DNA of 10,346 nucleotides from an uncultured Steroidobacteraceae bacterium (GCA_955652795.1 CATPBQ010000341.1:1-10346), one strand, 5' to 3'. Shown: positions 1-7,699, numbered from the stretch's first letter. Notes: generated from the sequence alone by a model not told the origin. Program-made: numbers and translations.

Positions 1-2
1 AC

Positions 3-143
3 GCCGATCTGGAACTGCGGGGCGCGCAAGGTGCGCGGGGGAGGTTGCAGCTGGAGTGGGAGGAGGGTGTCAGCCGGGCGCAGGCCACGGTGCGCGGCAC
101 CCTCGATGGCGGCAGCGTGCTCGCCGCGGCGCCGGCGCCCTAG
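3..143 (+). CDS. C-terminal end of an unidentified protein (5'-truncated by window edge)
   Basis: The frame beginning at base 3 is open from the window edge to a TAG at 141-143, giving about 46 codons. The translation has a plausible composition for a real C-terminus (for example LQLEWEEGVSRAQATVRG, then an Ala/Pro-rich tail). The stop lies 10 bp before the convergent stop of the MFS gene (154), which is the tight tail-to-tail spacing expected of two real genes. I do not recognise the family, and no catalytic motif is visible in this fragment. In such GC-rich DNA a short open frame can arise by chance, so this is a moderate call resting on the spacing and the lack of a better gene in this stretch. 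Confidence 0.45.
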   Translation, partial: ADLELRGAQGARGRLQLEWEEGVSRAQATVRGTLDGGSVLAAAPAP

Positions 144-153
144 GCGCGCGGCG

Positions 154-1473
154 TCAGACGGCGTCGGCCGCCGCGCGCCGGGTCGGATCCACCAGCAGCC
201 AGCCCGCTGCGCTCGCCAGCGCAAACCCCGCGCCGATCAGGAAGGCCGGGGTCCAGGCGTGATGGCCGGAAAGGTAGGCAACGATCGGCGTGGCGACCAG
301 CCCGCCCGCATTGCCGCCGGTATTGAGCAGTCCCGACGCCGCCATTGCGTCGGCGCGTCCGACATGCATGATCGCCGCCCAGTAAGGACCTTCGTTCAGC
401 TCGACGCACGCAAAGCACAGCGCCAGTGCCGCCACGGCGAGGTAGGCGTTTGCCGCGTCCACCGCGACGAACTGCAGCACACCGGCAGCGGGGAGCGAGA
501 TGAGCGGCAGGATCCGCAGGCCCCTGCGTATGCCGTAGCGCTTTCCGAGGACGCTCGCGAGCCAGCCGCCCACACCGGCGCCGATGGCGGCGGCGAGCGG
601 CGGCGTGCCGGCCAACATACCGCTTTGCAGCACCGTGAAGTGCCGTTCCTGTATCAGATACAAGAAGCACCAGTTCGCCAACAGGTAATACACGTAGTTC
701 ATGCACAGGTAGGAGGCGGTGAGAACCAGCACGTCGCGGTTCTTCATCAACGCCCACATGCGTGACCATGAGATGGCGGAGTCCACACTCGGGGGCGGCT
801 CCGCACCGAGCTCGGCGAGCTCCTCCGCACTCACCGCCGGATGCTCGGCCGGGCTGTTCCTTCCATACCAGGCCCACCAGGCGATCAGCAGCAGCGCCGG
901 CAGGGTCGTCCAGGCGAGTGCCCGCCGCCAGTCGAACGCGGTCATGAGCCAGGCGATCAGCGGAGGCGTGAAGGACGCTCCGAGACCAAGCCCCATGCTC
1001 TGGAAGCCCTGCACCAGCGGCCATTTGTCGGGCGTAAACCAGGTCTGAAAGACTCCGGTGGAAACCGGAAATATCGGCCCCTGTGCGGCGCCTGCCATTA
1101 ACTGCGCAGCGAGCAACACCCCGAGCAGCGCGCTTCCCTGCAGCACAAGCGGAGCGAGTGGTGTCACCAGGCAGGACGCGAAGGCGATGAGCCCGATCAC
1201 GACGAACATCAGCCGCGCCCCGAGGCGCTGGCCGATCACGCCTCCCGGAAACTGCATGGCGGTATAGCCGACCAGCAGCGCCTCCTCCAGCCAGCCGATC
1301 TGCATCTGGGTCAAACCCAGATCCGGCATCATGCGGTAGCTGGCGACGGTGAGGCTTCGTTGCTGCACATAGGCGATGAAGCCAAAGCCGAACAGGAACA
1401 GGAAGATCTTCCAGCGCACACGTATGCGCTGGCGAGACGGGAAAGACGCTGCCGCTGCCGGCTGGTCCCTCAC
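154..1473 (-). CDS. MFS transporter, anion:cation symporter (ACS)-like
   Basis: This 439-residue integral membrane protein has the usual MFS length and about 12 hydrophobic segments, split by a charged central loop around residues 200-240. Segment 1 (WKIFLFLFGFGFIAYVQQRS) is followed by MMPDLGLTQMQIGW and then PGGVIGQRLGAR, a variant of the loop 2-3 motif A. Near the C-terminus, GLLNTGGNAGGLVATPIVAY matches the segment-11 pattern of ACS transporters, which usually import organic anions such as sugar acids or carboxylates. It starts at a GTG overlapping the Rieske gene's TGA (GTGA, 1470-1473). No strong Shine-Dalgarno site is visible, so translation is probably coupled. As the last gene of the demethylation operon it likely imports the operon's substrate or a related zwitterion or carboxylate. 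The substrate cannot be read from the sequence, and betaines are more often carried by BCCT, ABC or ProP-type systems. Confidence 0.88.
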   Translation of the reverse strand: MRDQPAAAASFPSRQRIRVRWKIFLFLFGFGFIAYVQQRSLTVASYRMMPDLGLTQMQIGWLEEALLVGYTAMQFPGGVIGQRLGARLMFVVIGLIAFASCLVTPLAPLVLQGSALLGVLLAAQLMAGAAQGPIFPVSTGVFQTWFTPDKWPLVQGFQSMGLGLGASFTPPLIAWLMTAFDWRRALAWTTLPALLLIAWWAWYGRNSPAEHPAVSAEELAELGAEPPPSVDSAISWSRMWALMKNRDVLVLTASYLCMNYVYYLLANWCFLYLIQERHFTVLQSGMLAGTPPLAAAIGAGVGGWLASVLGKRYGIRRGLRILPLISLPAAGVLQFVAVDAANAYLAVAALALCFACVELNEGPYWAAIMHVGRADAMAASGLLNTGGNAGGLVATPIVAYLSGHHAWTPAFLIGAGFALASAAGWLLVDPTRRAAADAV

Positions 1474-2630
1474 GTCACGTCGACCGCGTCGCCGATCCGA
1501 TCCAGGACGTAGCGACGGATGTCGAGACTGAAGTCTTCCATGGGAGCGTAGTAGCCGCGCTCGTGCACGCGCGCGCTGATGCCCTGCTGCACCGACTCGC
1601 AGATCGCCCAGTCCTGGCGATTGACGAGATCCCAGAACTCGGTGGTGTCGCTGTGGTCGAAGTCGGGCTTCTCGAGCTCGAACGGCTCGAACAGGAAATG
1701 ACAGGTGATGGCGGTGTGCGCGGCGCTGCGCGGCTGCAGGATGAACACCGCGACGTGATCGCAGGCGAGACTCAGGAACAGATTCGGATACAGCAGCTCG
1801 CCCTTGTGGCGCACCCGCTCATCCTCGTTCAGGGACGGGAATGCGCGGCGGCGCGTCGTGCCTGACTCGGTGAACGTATACGCGCCGGGGCGATGGGGGA
1901 TGCCGCGCAGCCAGTCGAGATTCGCGCCGCCGCGCTCACGGAACGCCGGCACCAGGGCGCACAGCTCCGGATGCACGCCCGCGCAGTGATAGCACTCGTT
2001 GTAGTTCTCGCAGATCACTTTCCAGTTCGCGGCCACCTCGTAGCGGATCGTATGACCGATCCGCAGCTCACTTAAGGGGTAGCGCGCGAGACGCTCGGGA
2101 ATCCCGGCGATCTGCCGCTGCAGCGGCTCGGCCCTGGAGGGCGTCAGGTTCAGGAACACGAAACCGCCCCACGACTCGACGCCCGCCGCATACAGGCTGA
2201 ACAGTGCTTTGTCGAATTGCGGCTGACTGCTCAGATACGGTGCGGCGATCAGTCGACCGTCGAGGTCGTAGGTCCACTGGTGATACGGACAGGTGATACG
2301 CCCGGCGGCGATGCCACCCGGCAGCTGGGCAACGCCCGGGCCCGCCGCAGCCGGCTCCCGGCACAGGCGCGTCCCGCGGTGCCGGCAGACATTGTAGAAG
2401 GCGCGCAGCTGAGCGTGCCCGTTGCGCACCAGAATGATGCTCTCGCCGAGGATATCGAGCACTCGGAACGCGCCGGGTTCGATCAGTTCTTCCTCGCGCC
2501 CGACACACACCCAGTCGCGGCAGAAGATCCGCTCCTTCTCCACGGCAAATACGCTCTCCGAGCGATACCAGCTCGATGGCAGGGTGGCTTCCAGACCGGC
2601 CAGAGTGGGGGGCAGCTCGTGGGCGTTCAC
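1470..2630 (-). CDS. Rieske non-heme iron oxygenase, alpha subunit (betaine N-demethylase type)
   Basis: The 386-residue protein has an N-terminal Rieske domain with C82-R-H84 and C114-P-Y-H117 as 2Fe-2S ligands. The C-terminal catalytic domain carries NECYHCAGVH, supplying H215 and H220 of the mononuclear iron site, with D340 (NRQDWAICE) as the likely third ligand. The residue bridging the two metal centres is Glu (E212) in ENYNECYH, not the Asp usual in aromatic-ring dioxygenases. This pattern is shared with oxygenases acting on quaternary amines: glycine betaine (GbcA), carnitine (CntA), proline betaine (Stc2) and choline. Such enzymes hydroxylate an N-methyl group, releasing formaldehyde, or cleave a C-N bond. 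The start is a GTG in the GTGA overlap with the upstream TMADH-like gene; an AGGAG site (2639-2643) lies 8 bp before it and supports this start. No cognate ferredoxin reductase is in the window. Substrate is inferred: glycine betaine or another N-trimethyl/dimethyl zwitterion. An aromatic substrate is less likely. Confidence 0.9.
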   Translation of the reverse strand: MNAHELPPTLAGLEATLPSSWYRSESVFAVEKERIFCRDWVCVGREEELIEPGAFRVLDILGESIILVRNGHAQLRAFYNVCRHRGTRLCREPAAAGPGVAQLPGGIAAGRITCPYHQWTYDLDGRLIAAPYLSSQPQFDKALFSLYAAGVESWGGFVFLNLTPSRAEPLQRQIAGIPERLARYPLSELRIGHTIRYEVAANWKVICENYNECYHCAGVHPELCALVPAFRERGGANLDWLRGIPHRPGAYTFTESGTTRRRAFPSLNEDERVRHKGELLYPNLFLSLACDHVAVFILQPRSAAHTAITCHFLFEPFELEKPDFDHSDTTEFWDLVNRQDWAICESVQQGISARVHERGYYAPMEDFSLDIRRYVLDRIGDAVDVT

Positions 2631-4747
2631 GTGAGCCTCTCCTGATCTTTCCGGGCAGCGAGCACGGGCGCCGCGGCAGGGCGCCTGCCCAGAGGTGCAT
2701 CGCGCCGGTAAGTCAAGGTCGCGGGATCGGCATCCAGTTCCCGAGCATACCGGTGGCCGCTGTACACGGCATGCACAATCGCACCGGGAGCCAGCGCGTC
2801 GCCGATGCGCGTGACGGACTGGATGCGTGCCGCGGCCAGGTCCTGCGGCCGTACGGCGAGCCCGGCGTGCAGGGAATCATTCGCAAAGCGGGCGCCGACA
2901 ATCACCAGGGACCGGCAGGCGATGCGCGTCGCGGTGTCCGTGAACTGGCCGGCAAGGGTGACCTCGCCGCGCTCGAATGCCGTCACGCGCGAGAGCGTGT
3001 GCAGCGCGATCCCGGCCGAGAACAGCGCCCGGTGAATCTGCGGCTGCTCATTGCTCATGATGGCCCACGCCGACGCGTGTCCGGCGGGAGTCACGTAAGC
3101 GATGCGGTGTCCGGCCCTGGCCAGGTGCTCCGCAAGCACGCTGCCCATGTAGTAGTTGTCAAAGTCGTAGACGACCACCGGCCCTTCGATCCGTGCGCCG
3201 TCGGCGATGTCGTCAGGCGTGAAGACCTCGGGGCCCTCGAGTTTGCCCACCGGAATCTCCAGCGCCGAGTACAACAGGCGTGCCCAGCGTGAACCGGTGG
3301 CAATGACCACGTGCGTGTTGCCCAGTTCCAGGATGTCGTCGGCTGACAGGCGGTTGCCGCGGTAGATGTTTACGTTCGGCAGCCGTTGCAATTGACCACG
3401 GCGCCAGTCGAGGACACGTCCCCAGGCTGACAATCCGGGCAGGCGTGTCTCGAAACGCAACCGGCCGCCGATCTCGTCGGCTGCCTCCGCGAGGGTGACC
3501 TCGTAACCGCGCCGGCCGAGCGTCAGTGCACACTCGAGGCCCGCCGGACCTGCGCCGACCACCAGAACGGAGGATGTGCTGCCCGACGGGGCGACCCGTT
3601 CGGGATGCCAGTCGCGGCGCCATTCTTCGCCGATGGTCGGGTTCTGCGTGCACCTCACCGGGACTGCGTCGTGCCAGCTCGAGATGCAGATGTTGCAGCC
3701 AATGCACTCGCGGATGTCCTGCTCGCGGCCCTCGTCGATTTTCCTGGGAAGAAACGGATCCGCGATCGAGGGTCGCGCCGCGCCGATCAGATCGAGCACG
3801 CCGCGTTTGATCTGACCGACCATGGTGTCCGGGGAGGTGAAACGGCCGACGCCGACCACCGGCTTGCGTGTGAGCTTCCTGACGAACTCGATGATCGGCT
3901 CGTGGCTGCCCTCGGGCGCGAATCGCGACGGGGCGCAGTCGGTCGGAGACGAGTCCAGCTTCACATCCCACAGATCGGGCACGTCGGCGAGCAGCTCGAC
4001 GACTTCGTGGGCTTCCGAGGGCGCCGCATCGCTGGGCCGAGAACGCAGCTCCTCGAGACTGATCCGCAGCGCCACTGCGCAGCGGTCACCGACCGCGGCG
4101 CGCGTTACTTCCAGGAGCTCGCGCACGATCCGCACACGATTGCGCACGCTGCCGCCGTAGGCATCGGTGCGCTGGTTCCAATCCGACAGCAGGAATTCGT
4201 AAGGCAGATATCCCATGCCGGCATAGACGTAGACGATGTCAAATCCCGCGCGGCGCGCCTTGCGCGCCGCTTCTGCCTGCCAGGTCAGCAACGCGCGGAT
4301 GTCGTGCGTGTCCATGGCCCGCGGCCGCTGGTTACCCATGAAATTGACATGCGTGGCCATCCAAGAGGTGCCGGAAGGAGACATGGGCGCAATGCGGCTG
4401 GTGCGATTCATGACCGAGCCGCCTCCGTGCCACAGTTCGATGCCCGCCAGCGCACCGTGCCTGTGCACGGCGTCGGTCATCAGGGCGTGGGAGCGGATAT
4501 CGTCCTCATCCCAAAGGGTCGCGAAGGGCAGGGGCGCATCGTCGGAGCTCGGGTCGATCGAGACATAGCCGCTGCAGACCACGCCCCATCCGCCTTCGGC
4601 CTTGGTCTCGCGAAACTTCGCGCGCATGTGCGGCATCGAGTTGGTCATGCCGGCGGCATGCGGAACCGCGTAGAAGCGGTTGCGGGCCGTGACTGGTCCG
4701 ATCCTCACCGGCTCGAACAGTATGTCGTAGCGCGGGTTGCGAGCCAT
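2627..4747 (-). CDS. TMADH-family FMN/4Fe-4S oxidoreductase, probable secondary/tertiary N-methyl amine demethylase
   Basis: The architecture is that of trimethylamine/dimethylamine dehydrogenase and relatives such as DgcA (dimethylglycine) and StcD (N-methylproline). Residues 1-340 form an old-yellow-enzyme FMN barrel (DILFEPVRIGP, GVGRFTSP, ARPSIADPFLP). The 4Fe-4S ligands are C348, C351, C354 and C366 (CIGCNICISSW...C). A two-dinucleotide-binding-domain C-terminus begins at VVGAGPAGLECA (~397). Length, 706 aa, is near TMADH's 729. The expected reaction is oxidative N-demethylation giving formaldehyde. Recalling the TMADH sequence, the flavinylating Cys30 is Ala31 here (VPHAAG), so FMN should be non-covalent. 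Cage residues Y61 and W358 remain, but the Trp264 equivalent is about Ser267 and the active-site His172 equivalent is Met178, so trimethylamine is an unlikely substrate. I chose ATG 4747 because MARNPRYDILFEP matches the family N-terminus. ATG 4765 and TTG 4783 are in-frame alternatives, and none has a good Shine-Dalgarno site. It is the first gene of the operon and overlaps the Rieske gene by GTGA. Confidence 0.9.
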   Translation of the reverse strand: MARNPRYDILFEPVRIGPVTARNRFYAVPHAAGMTNSMPHMRAKFRETKAEGGWGVVCSGYVSIDPSSDDAPLPFATLWDEDDIRSHALMTDAVHRHGALAGIELWHGGGSVMNRTSRIAPMSPSGTSWMATHVNFMGNQRPRAMDTHDIRALLTWQAEAARKARRAGFDIVYVYAGMGYLPYEFLLSDWNQRTDAYGGSVRNRVRIVRELLEVTRAAVGDRCAVALRISLEELRSRPSDAAPSEAHEVVELLADVPDLWDVKLDSSPTDCAPSRFAPEGSHEPIIEFVRKLTRKPVVGVGRFTSPDTMVGQIKRGVLDLIGAARPSIADPFLPRKIDEGREQDIRECIGCNICISSWHDAVPVRCTQNPTIGEEWRRDWHPERVAPSGSTSSVLVVGAGPAGLECALTLGRRGYEVTLAEAADEIGGRLRFETRLPGLSAWGRVLDWRRGQLQRLPNVNIYRGNRLSADDILELGNTHVVIATGSRWARLLYSALEIPVGKLEGPEVFTPDDIADGARIEGPVVVYDFDNYYMGSVLAEHLARAGHRIAYVTPAGHASAWAIMSNEQPQIHRALFSAGIALHTLSRVTAFERGEVTLAGQFTDTATRIACRSLVIVGARFANDSLHAGLAVRPQDLAAARIQSVTRIGDALAPGAIVHAVYSGHRYARELDADPATLTYRRDAPLGRRPAAAPVLAARKDQERLT

Positions 4748-4763
4748 GCGCCGGAGTCTGCCC

Positions 4764-4796
4764 ATACTTGAGCGAATGTTCAATAAGTTATACTTG
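4764..4796. promoter_or_regulatory. Divergent promoter/operator candidate between the demethylase operon and the M14 gene
   Basis: This is the only noticeably AT-rich spot among its neighbours. It contains an imperfect palindrome TTGAGC-GAAT-GTTCAA (4768-4783, one mismatch between 6-bp arms) and a perfect short one AAGT-TAT-ACTT (4785-4795). The heptamer ATACTTG also occurs twice as a direct repeat (4764-4770 and 4790-4796). Plus-strand promoter hexamers could be TTGAGC (4768-4773) and TATACT (4789-4794), with a short 15-bp spacer, reading into the M14 gene. On the minus strand TATAAC (4788-4793) could be a -10 box for the demethylase operon, without a convincing -35. A regulator bound at the palindrome could therefore control both directions. 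The regulator is not encoded in this window. This is pattern-based inference only. Confidence 0.4.
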
Positions 4797-4837
4797 CGCT
4801 TTCGAACACGCCGGCGTGGTCTCGCGGGGAACGGCTC

Positions 4838-7645
4838 ATGCTCGACAAATCACTCGTCCTACTGAGCCTGATTGCGCTGGCCCCGCGCATGTTGTGTGCG
4901 CAGTCGAGCGCTCCGGATACACCCGAGCCCGGCTCGGTCGAGGAGATCGCGCACGCCACAACCGAGGCGCGCTTTCTCTCGCCGTGGGTCGCCTATCTGC
5001 CCGCGTCCGCGACCGCGGTTTCGCCGCGAACCTTCCTGCACCGCATCCCGGGGGCGCCGGGCGAGCTGGTGAATTCCTCGACCGCCTATGCTTACTGCCG
5101 GGCGCTGGCGGCCTCGTCTGCGCGCGTGCGCCTGTTCACCATCGGCCGCTCGGAGGAGGGGCGCGACATCATGTTGCTCGCGGTCGCGGATGAAGAGGGC
5201 ATCCGGGAGCTGGAGCGGCTGCGCGCGGCCACCGCCGCGTTGGCCGATCCGCGCCGGACGGACGCCGCTGCGGCCGAGCGACTGGTGGCGAGCGCTCGCC
5301 CGATCTACTACTTCAACGCGGCGCTGCACTCGGACGAGACCGGCTCGACCGAGTCGGTGCTGGAACTCGCCTATCGGCTCGCCGTGTCGGAGCAGCCGAT
5401 GATCCGGCGCATCCGCGAGAATCTCGTGGTGCTGATCAACCCCGTCTCGAATCCCGACGGACGCGACAAGCAGGTCGAGTGGTTCTACCGCTTCCTCAAA
5501 GGCAAGACGGATCTGGCGCAGCTGCCGCGGCAGTCGCCTCCCTACTGGTCGAAGTATGCGTTCGTGGACATCAACCGCGACGCGCACCAGCAGGTACACG
5601 AGACCACCAAAGCGGTGTTCCGCATGTTCCAGCAGTGGCATCCACAGGTGGTCCACGACCTGCACGAGAGCGTGGCGCTGCTGGTGACCTGGAATGGCAC
5701 CGGCCCCATCAACGAGCATGTCGATCCACTCACCTACGCCGAGCGCCTCGAGCTGAGCTTCCATGAGGTGCAGGCGCTGACGGCGCTCGGGATGCCGGGG
5801 GTGTGGACCTGGAATTTCGGCGACGACTTTGCGCACCTGTACCTGGATGCGATCGCCACCAATCACAACGCGGATGGCCGCGGCTACGAGACCTACGGCA
5901 ACGGCACCGCCGAGACGCTCATCCCGGAGCAGCCGGGAGATGAGAGCAGCGTCGAGTGGTACCGGCCCATGCCGCCGCCGAAGCCGAAGAGCTTTACCTG
6001 GTCGGCGCGCGACAACGTCAACTACAACGAGACCGCGATGCTTGCGGCGCTCGATGACTGCGCGCAGCAGTCGAAGAGCCTGCTCAGGAATTACTATCTC
6101 AAGGCGCTGCATTCGTACCACCGCGGGCTCGATGCAGCACCATTCGCGTTCCTGATTCCCGACGGGCAGGGCGATCCGGCGCGCGTTGCGCAACTGGTGG
6201 CGCGGCTGCTGGCGCAGGGCATCGAGGTGCACCGTGCGGCGGCGGACATCACCCTCGAGGAGGGCAAGTTCCCTGCCGGAACCTACGTCGTGCGACTCGA
6301 CCAGCCTTACCGCGACTACGCGGTGGATCTGCTGACGGCGCAAAACTATCCCAAGGACGGCGGCGAGGCCTACGACGACATCTCCTGGGAGTTGCCGGCG
6401 CACTATCACCTGTCGGTGATCCCGACTGCGGATGTGCAGGTGCGTGCCGCGAAGCTCGACGCGCTTAGCGAGGTGCCGCAGCCGCAAGGGCAGCTCTCGG
6501 GCAGCGGACCGGTCTACCTGCTGAAGGACACCGGACAGGAGGGCTTGCTCGAAGCACGCTACCGCCTGGCCCGCTTCGCGATCTCGATCGCCGAGCGGGC
6601 ATTCAGCGTGAATGGCAGCGAATACCCGGCGGGATCATGGATCCTGGCGCCGCAGGCGGGACTGACCGCTGCCGTGCGCGAGGCGGCGGCGAAGCTGGGA
6701 CTGGATTTTGCGAGCACCGGCTCGATTCCGGACGTGGCGAGCCACGCCACCCCGGTGCCGCGGCTTGGACTGTGGGTGCCGTGGGCCGACACCGACACGA
6801 TCGGCTGGGCACGCTACTCGCTCGATCAGCGGCACATACCTTATATCTATGTCCGGGATGAGGACATCCGCGCTGGCAGGCTGCGGGACAAGTACGACGT
6901 TGTGCTTTACGGCCACGTCGATCTGGAGCTTGCCGAGCAGATACAGGGCATCCCCAGGGCCTGGGGGCCGATGCCGTTCAAGAAGAGCAGCGCGACGCCA
7001 AGTCTCGGCACGCCGGCGCAGTCCGAGGACATCACGGGGGGTATCGGCTGGAGCGGACTTGCCGAGCTGCAGCGATTCGTCGATGCGGGAGGTCTGCTGA
7101 TCACGCTCGGCAGCGGCTCCATGCTGCCGCTCGAGGGCGGCATGGTGCGCGGCGTGCGGCGCGAGGCCGGCGGCGTGCCGCGCAGCACTCAGGGAGGCGG
7201 GGCGGCCGCCGCGGCAGCCTCGCAGGCGGCTGCGACCCGCACACCCGGTACGCATGTGCGGGTGTCATTCGCGCGAACCGATCACCCGATCGCTTACGGC
7301 TATGGCGCGCGCACCCACGTGTTCCGCCAGAACTTTCCGCTCTATGCCACCCCGCGCCGCTGGTTGCGCATGGCGTACTGCACGACCTGTCTGGATGGTC
7401 CGCTCGACCCGAGCGGCGTGGTGCTCGAGTGGGGTGATCGCGAACGTGCGCCGCTGGTCGTGAGCGGTCAGGCGTGGGGAGAAGACAACCTCATCGGCCG
7501 CCCCGCGATTCTCGATCTGCGCTCAGGTCTGGGCCATGTCATCGCGTTCAACTTCAATCCGCTGCATCGCGATCTCAATCGCGGCGACCAGCGCATGCTG
7601 TGGAACGCAATCATCAATTGGCGCGCGATCCTCGCACAGCGCTGA
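4838..7645 (+). CDS. Exported M14-family zinc carboxypeptidase-like protein with C-terminal GATase1-like region
   Basis: The 935-residue protein begins with an export signal (MLDKSLVLLSLIALAPRMLCAQ; no good lipobox), so it is probably periplasmic or secreted. The catalytic domain (about 75-430) has zinc ligands H164 and E167 in LHSDETGSTE. NPDGRDKQ follows at 205-212, then the substrate-binding NR pair in DINRDAH (N246, R247). H276 in HDLHES is the third zinc ligand, and E359 in GTAETLIPEQ is the likely catalytic glutamate. The active site therefore looks complete. Residues ~430-770 contain alpha/beta segments such as YDVVLYGHVD (~686) and GGLLITLG (~751), resembling the glutamine-amidotransferase-1-like extension of some large bacterial M14 proteins. 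A Gly/Ala-rich low-complexity linker lies at about 784-804. A GGGGA ribosome site (4826-4830) precedes the ATG by 7 bp. It is transcribed alone, divergent from the demethylase operon. The peptide substrate is unknown and a link to betaine metabolism is not evident. Confidence 0.88.
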   Translation: MLDKSLVLLSLIALAPRMLCAQSSAPDTPEPGSVEEIAHATTEARFLSPWVAYLPASATAVSPRTFLHRIPGAPGELVNSSTAYAYCRALAASSARVRLFTIGRSEEGRDIMLLAVADEEGIRELERLRAATAALADPRRTDAAAAERLVASARPIYYFNAALHSDETGSTESVLELAYRLAVSEQPMIRRIRENLVVLINPVSNPDGRDKQVEWFYRFLKGKTDLAQLPRQSPPYWSKYAFVDINRDAHQQVHETTKAVFRMFQQWHPQVVHDLHESVALLVTWNGTGPINEHVDPLTYAERLELSFHEVQALTALGMPGVWTWNFGDDFAHLYLDAIATNHNADGRGYETYGNGTAETLIPEQPGDESSVEWYRPMPPPKPKSFTWSARDNVNYNETAMLAALDDCAQQSKSLLRNYYLKALHSYHRGLDAAPFAFLIPDGQGDPARVAQLVARLLAQGIEVHRAAADITLEEGKFPAGTYVVRLDQPYRDYAVDLLTAQNYPKDGGEAYDDISWELPAHYHLSVIPTADVQVRAAKLDALSEVPQPQGQLSGSGPVYLLKDTGQEGLLEARYRLARFAISIAERAFSVNGSEYPAGSWILAPQAGLTAAVREAAAKLGLDFASTGSIPDVASHATPVPRLGLWVPWADTDTIGWARYSLDQRHIPYIYVRDEDIRAGRLRDKYDVVLYGHVDLELAEQIQGIPRAWGPMPFKKSSATPSLGTPAQSEDITGGIGWSGLAELQRFVDAGGLLITLGSGSMLPLEGGMVRGVRREAGGVPRSTQGGGAAAAAASQAAATRTPGTHVRVSFARTDHPIAYGYGARTHVFRQNFPLYATPRRWLRMAYCTTCLDGPLDPSGVVLEWGDRERAPLVVSGQAWGEDNLIGRPAILDLRSGLGHVIAFNFNPLHRDLNRGDQRMLWNAIINWRAILAQR

Positions 7646-7648
7646 GCG

Positions 7649-7676
7649 GCGAGCGGATGCGGGCAGCCGCGCTCGC
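7649..7676. terminator. GC-rich hairpin between convergent genes, possible bidirectional terminator
   Basis: In the 54-bp gap between the stops of the M14 gene and the cupin-like gene, arms GCGAGC (7649-7654) and GCTCGC (7671-7676) can pair. A nested GCGG/CCGC (7659-7662 and 7667-7670) closes a GCAG loop, leaving a 4-nt bulge. Neither side has a T-run, so it is not a classic intrinsic terminator. The position between converging genes is the main argument. Confidence 0.35.
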
Positions 7677-7699
7677 ATGCCGCACGGGTGCCTCAGCGA

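Noticed and set aside
140..1024. Second minus-strand frame (294 codons) overlapping the MFS gene
   Set aside because: It is a frame-shifted shadow of the transporter with Arg-rich composition and no membrane segments.
2627..4747. 2,4-dienoyl-CoA reductase (FadH-like) function
   Set aside because: FadH shares the domain layout, but N-terminal and active-site motifs (RFYAVPH, the YVSIDPSSDD region, CISSWH) follow TMADH, and the Rieske partner points to amine demethylation.
3605..4771. Plus-strand open frame (388 codons) opposite the TMADH-like gene
   Set aside because: It is antisense to a strongly conserved coding region and its low-complexity Arg/Ala/Gly-rich translation resembles no family.
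4748..4783. N-terminal extension of the TMADH-like protein from TTG 4783 or ATG 4765
   Set aside because: The family N-terminus begins at MARNPRYDILFEP (ATG 4747); the extra residues are Arg-rich, and the region overlaps the operator-like palindrome. ATG 4765 cannot be fully excluded.
4859..6487. Long minus-strand open frame (542 codons) opposite the M14 gene
   Set aside because: Its translation is Arg/His/Val-rich without recognisable domains and lies wholly antisense to a gene with clear catalytic motifs; high GC content makes such frames common.
7195..7240. Repeat-like GC-rich GCGGCCGC/GCGGCAGC tract as a mobile-element or repeat signal
   Set aside because: It is in frame and encodes a Gly/Ala-rich linker inside the M14 protein.
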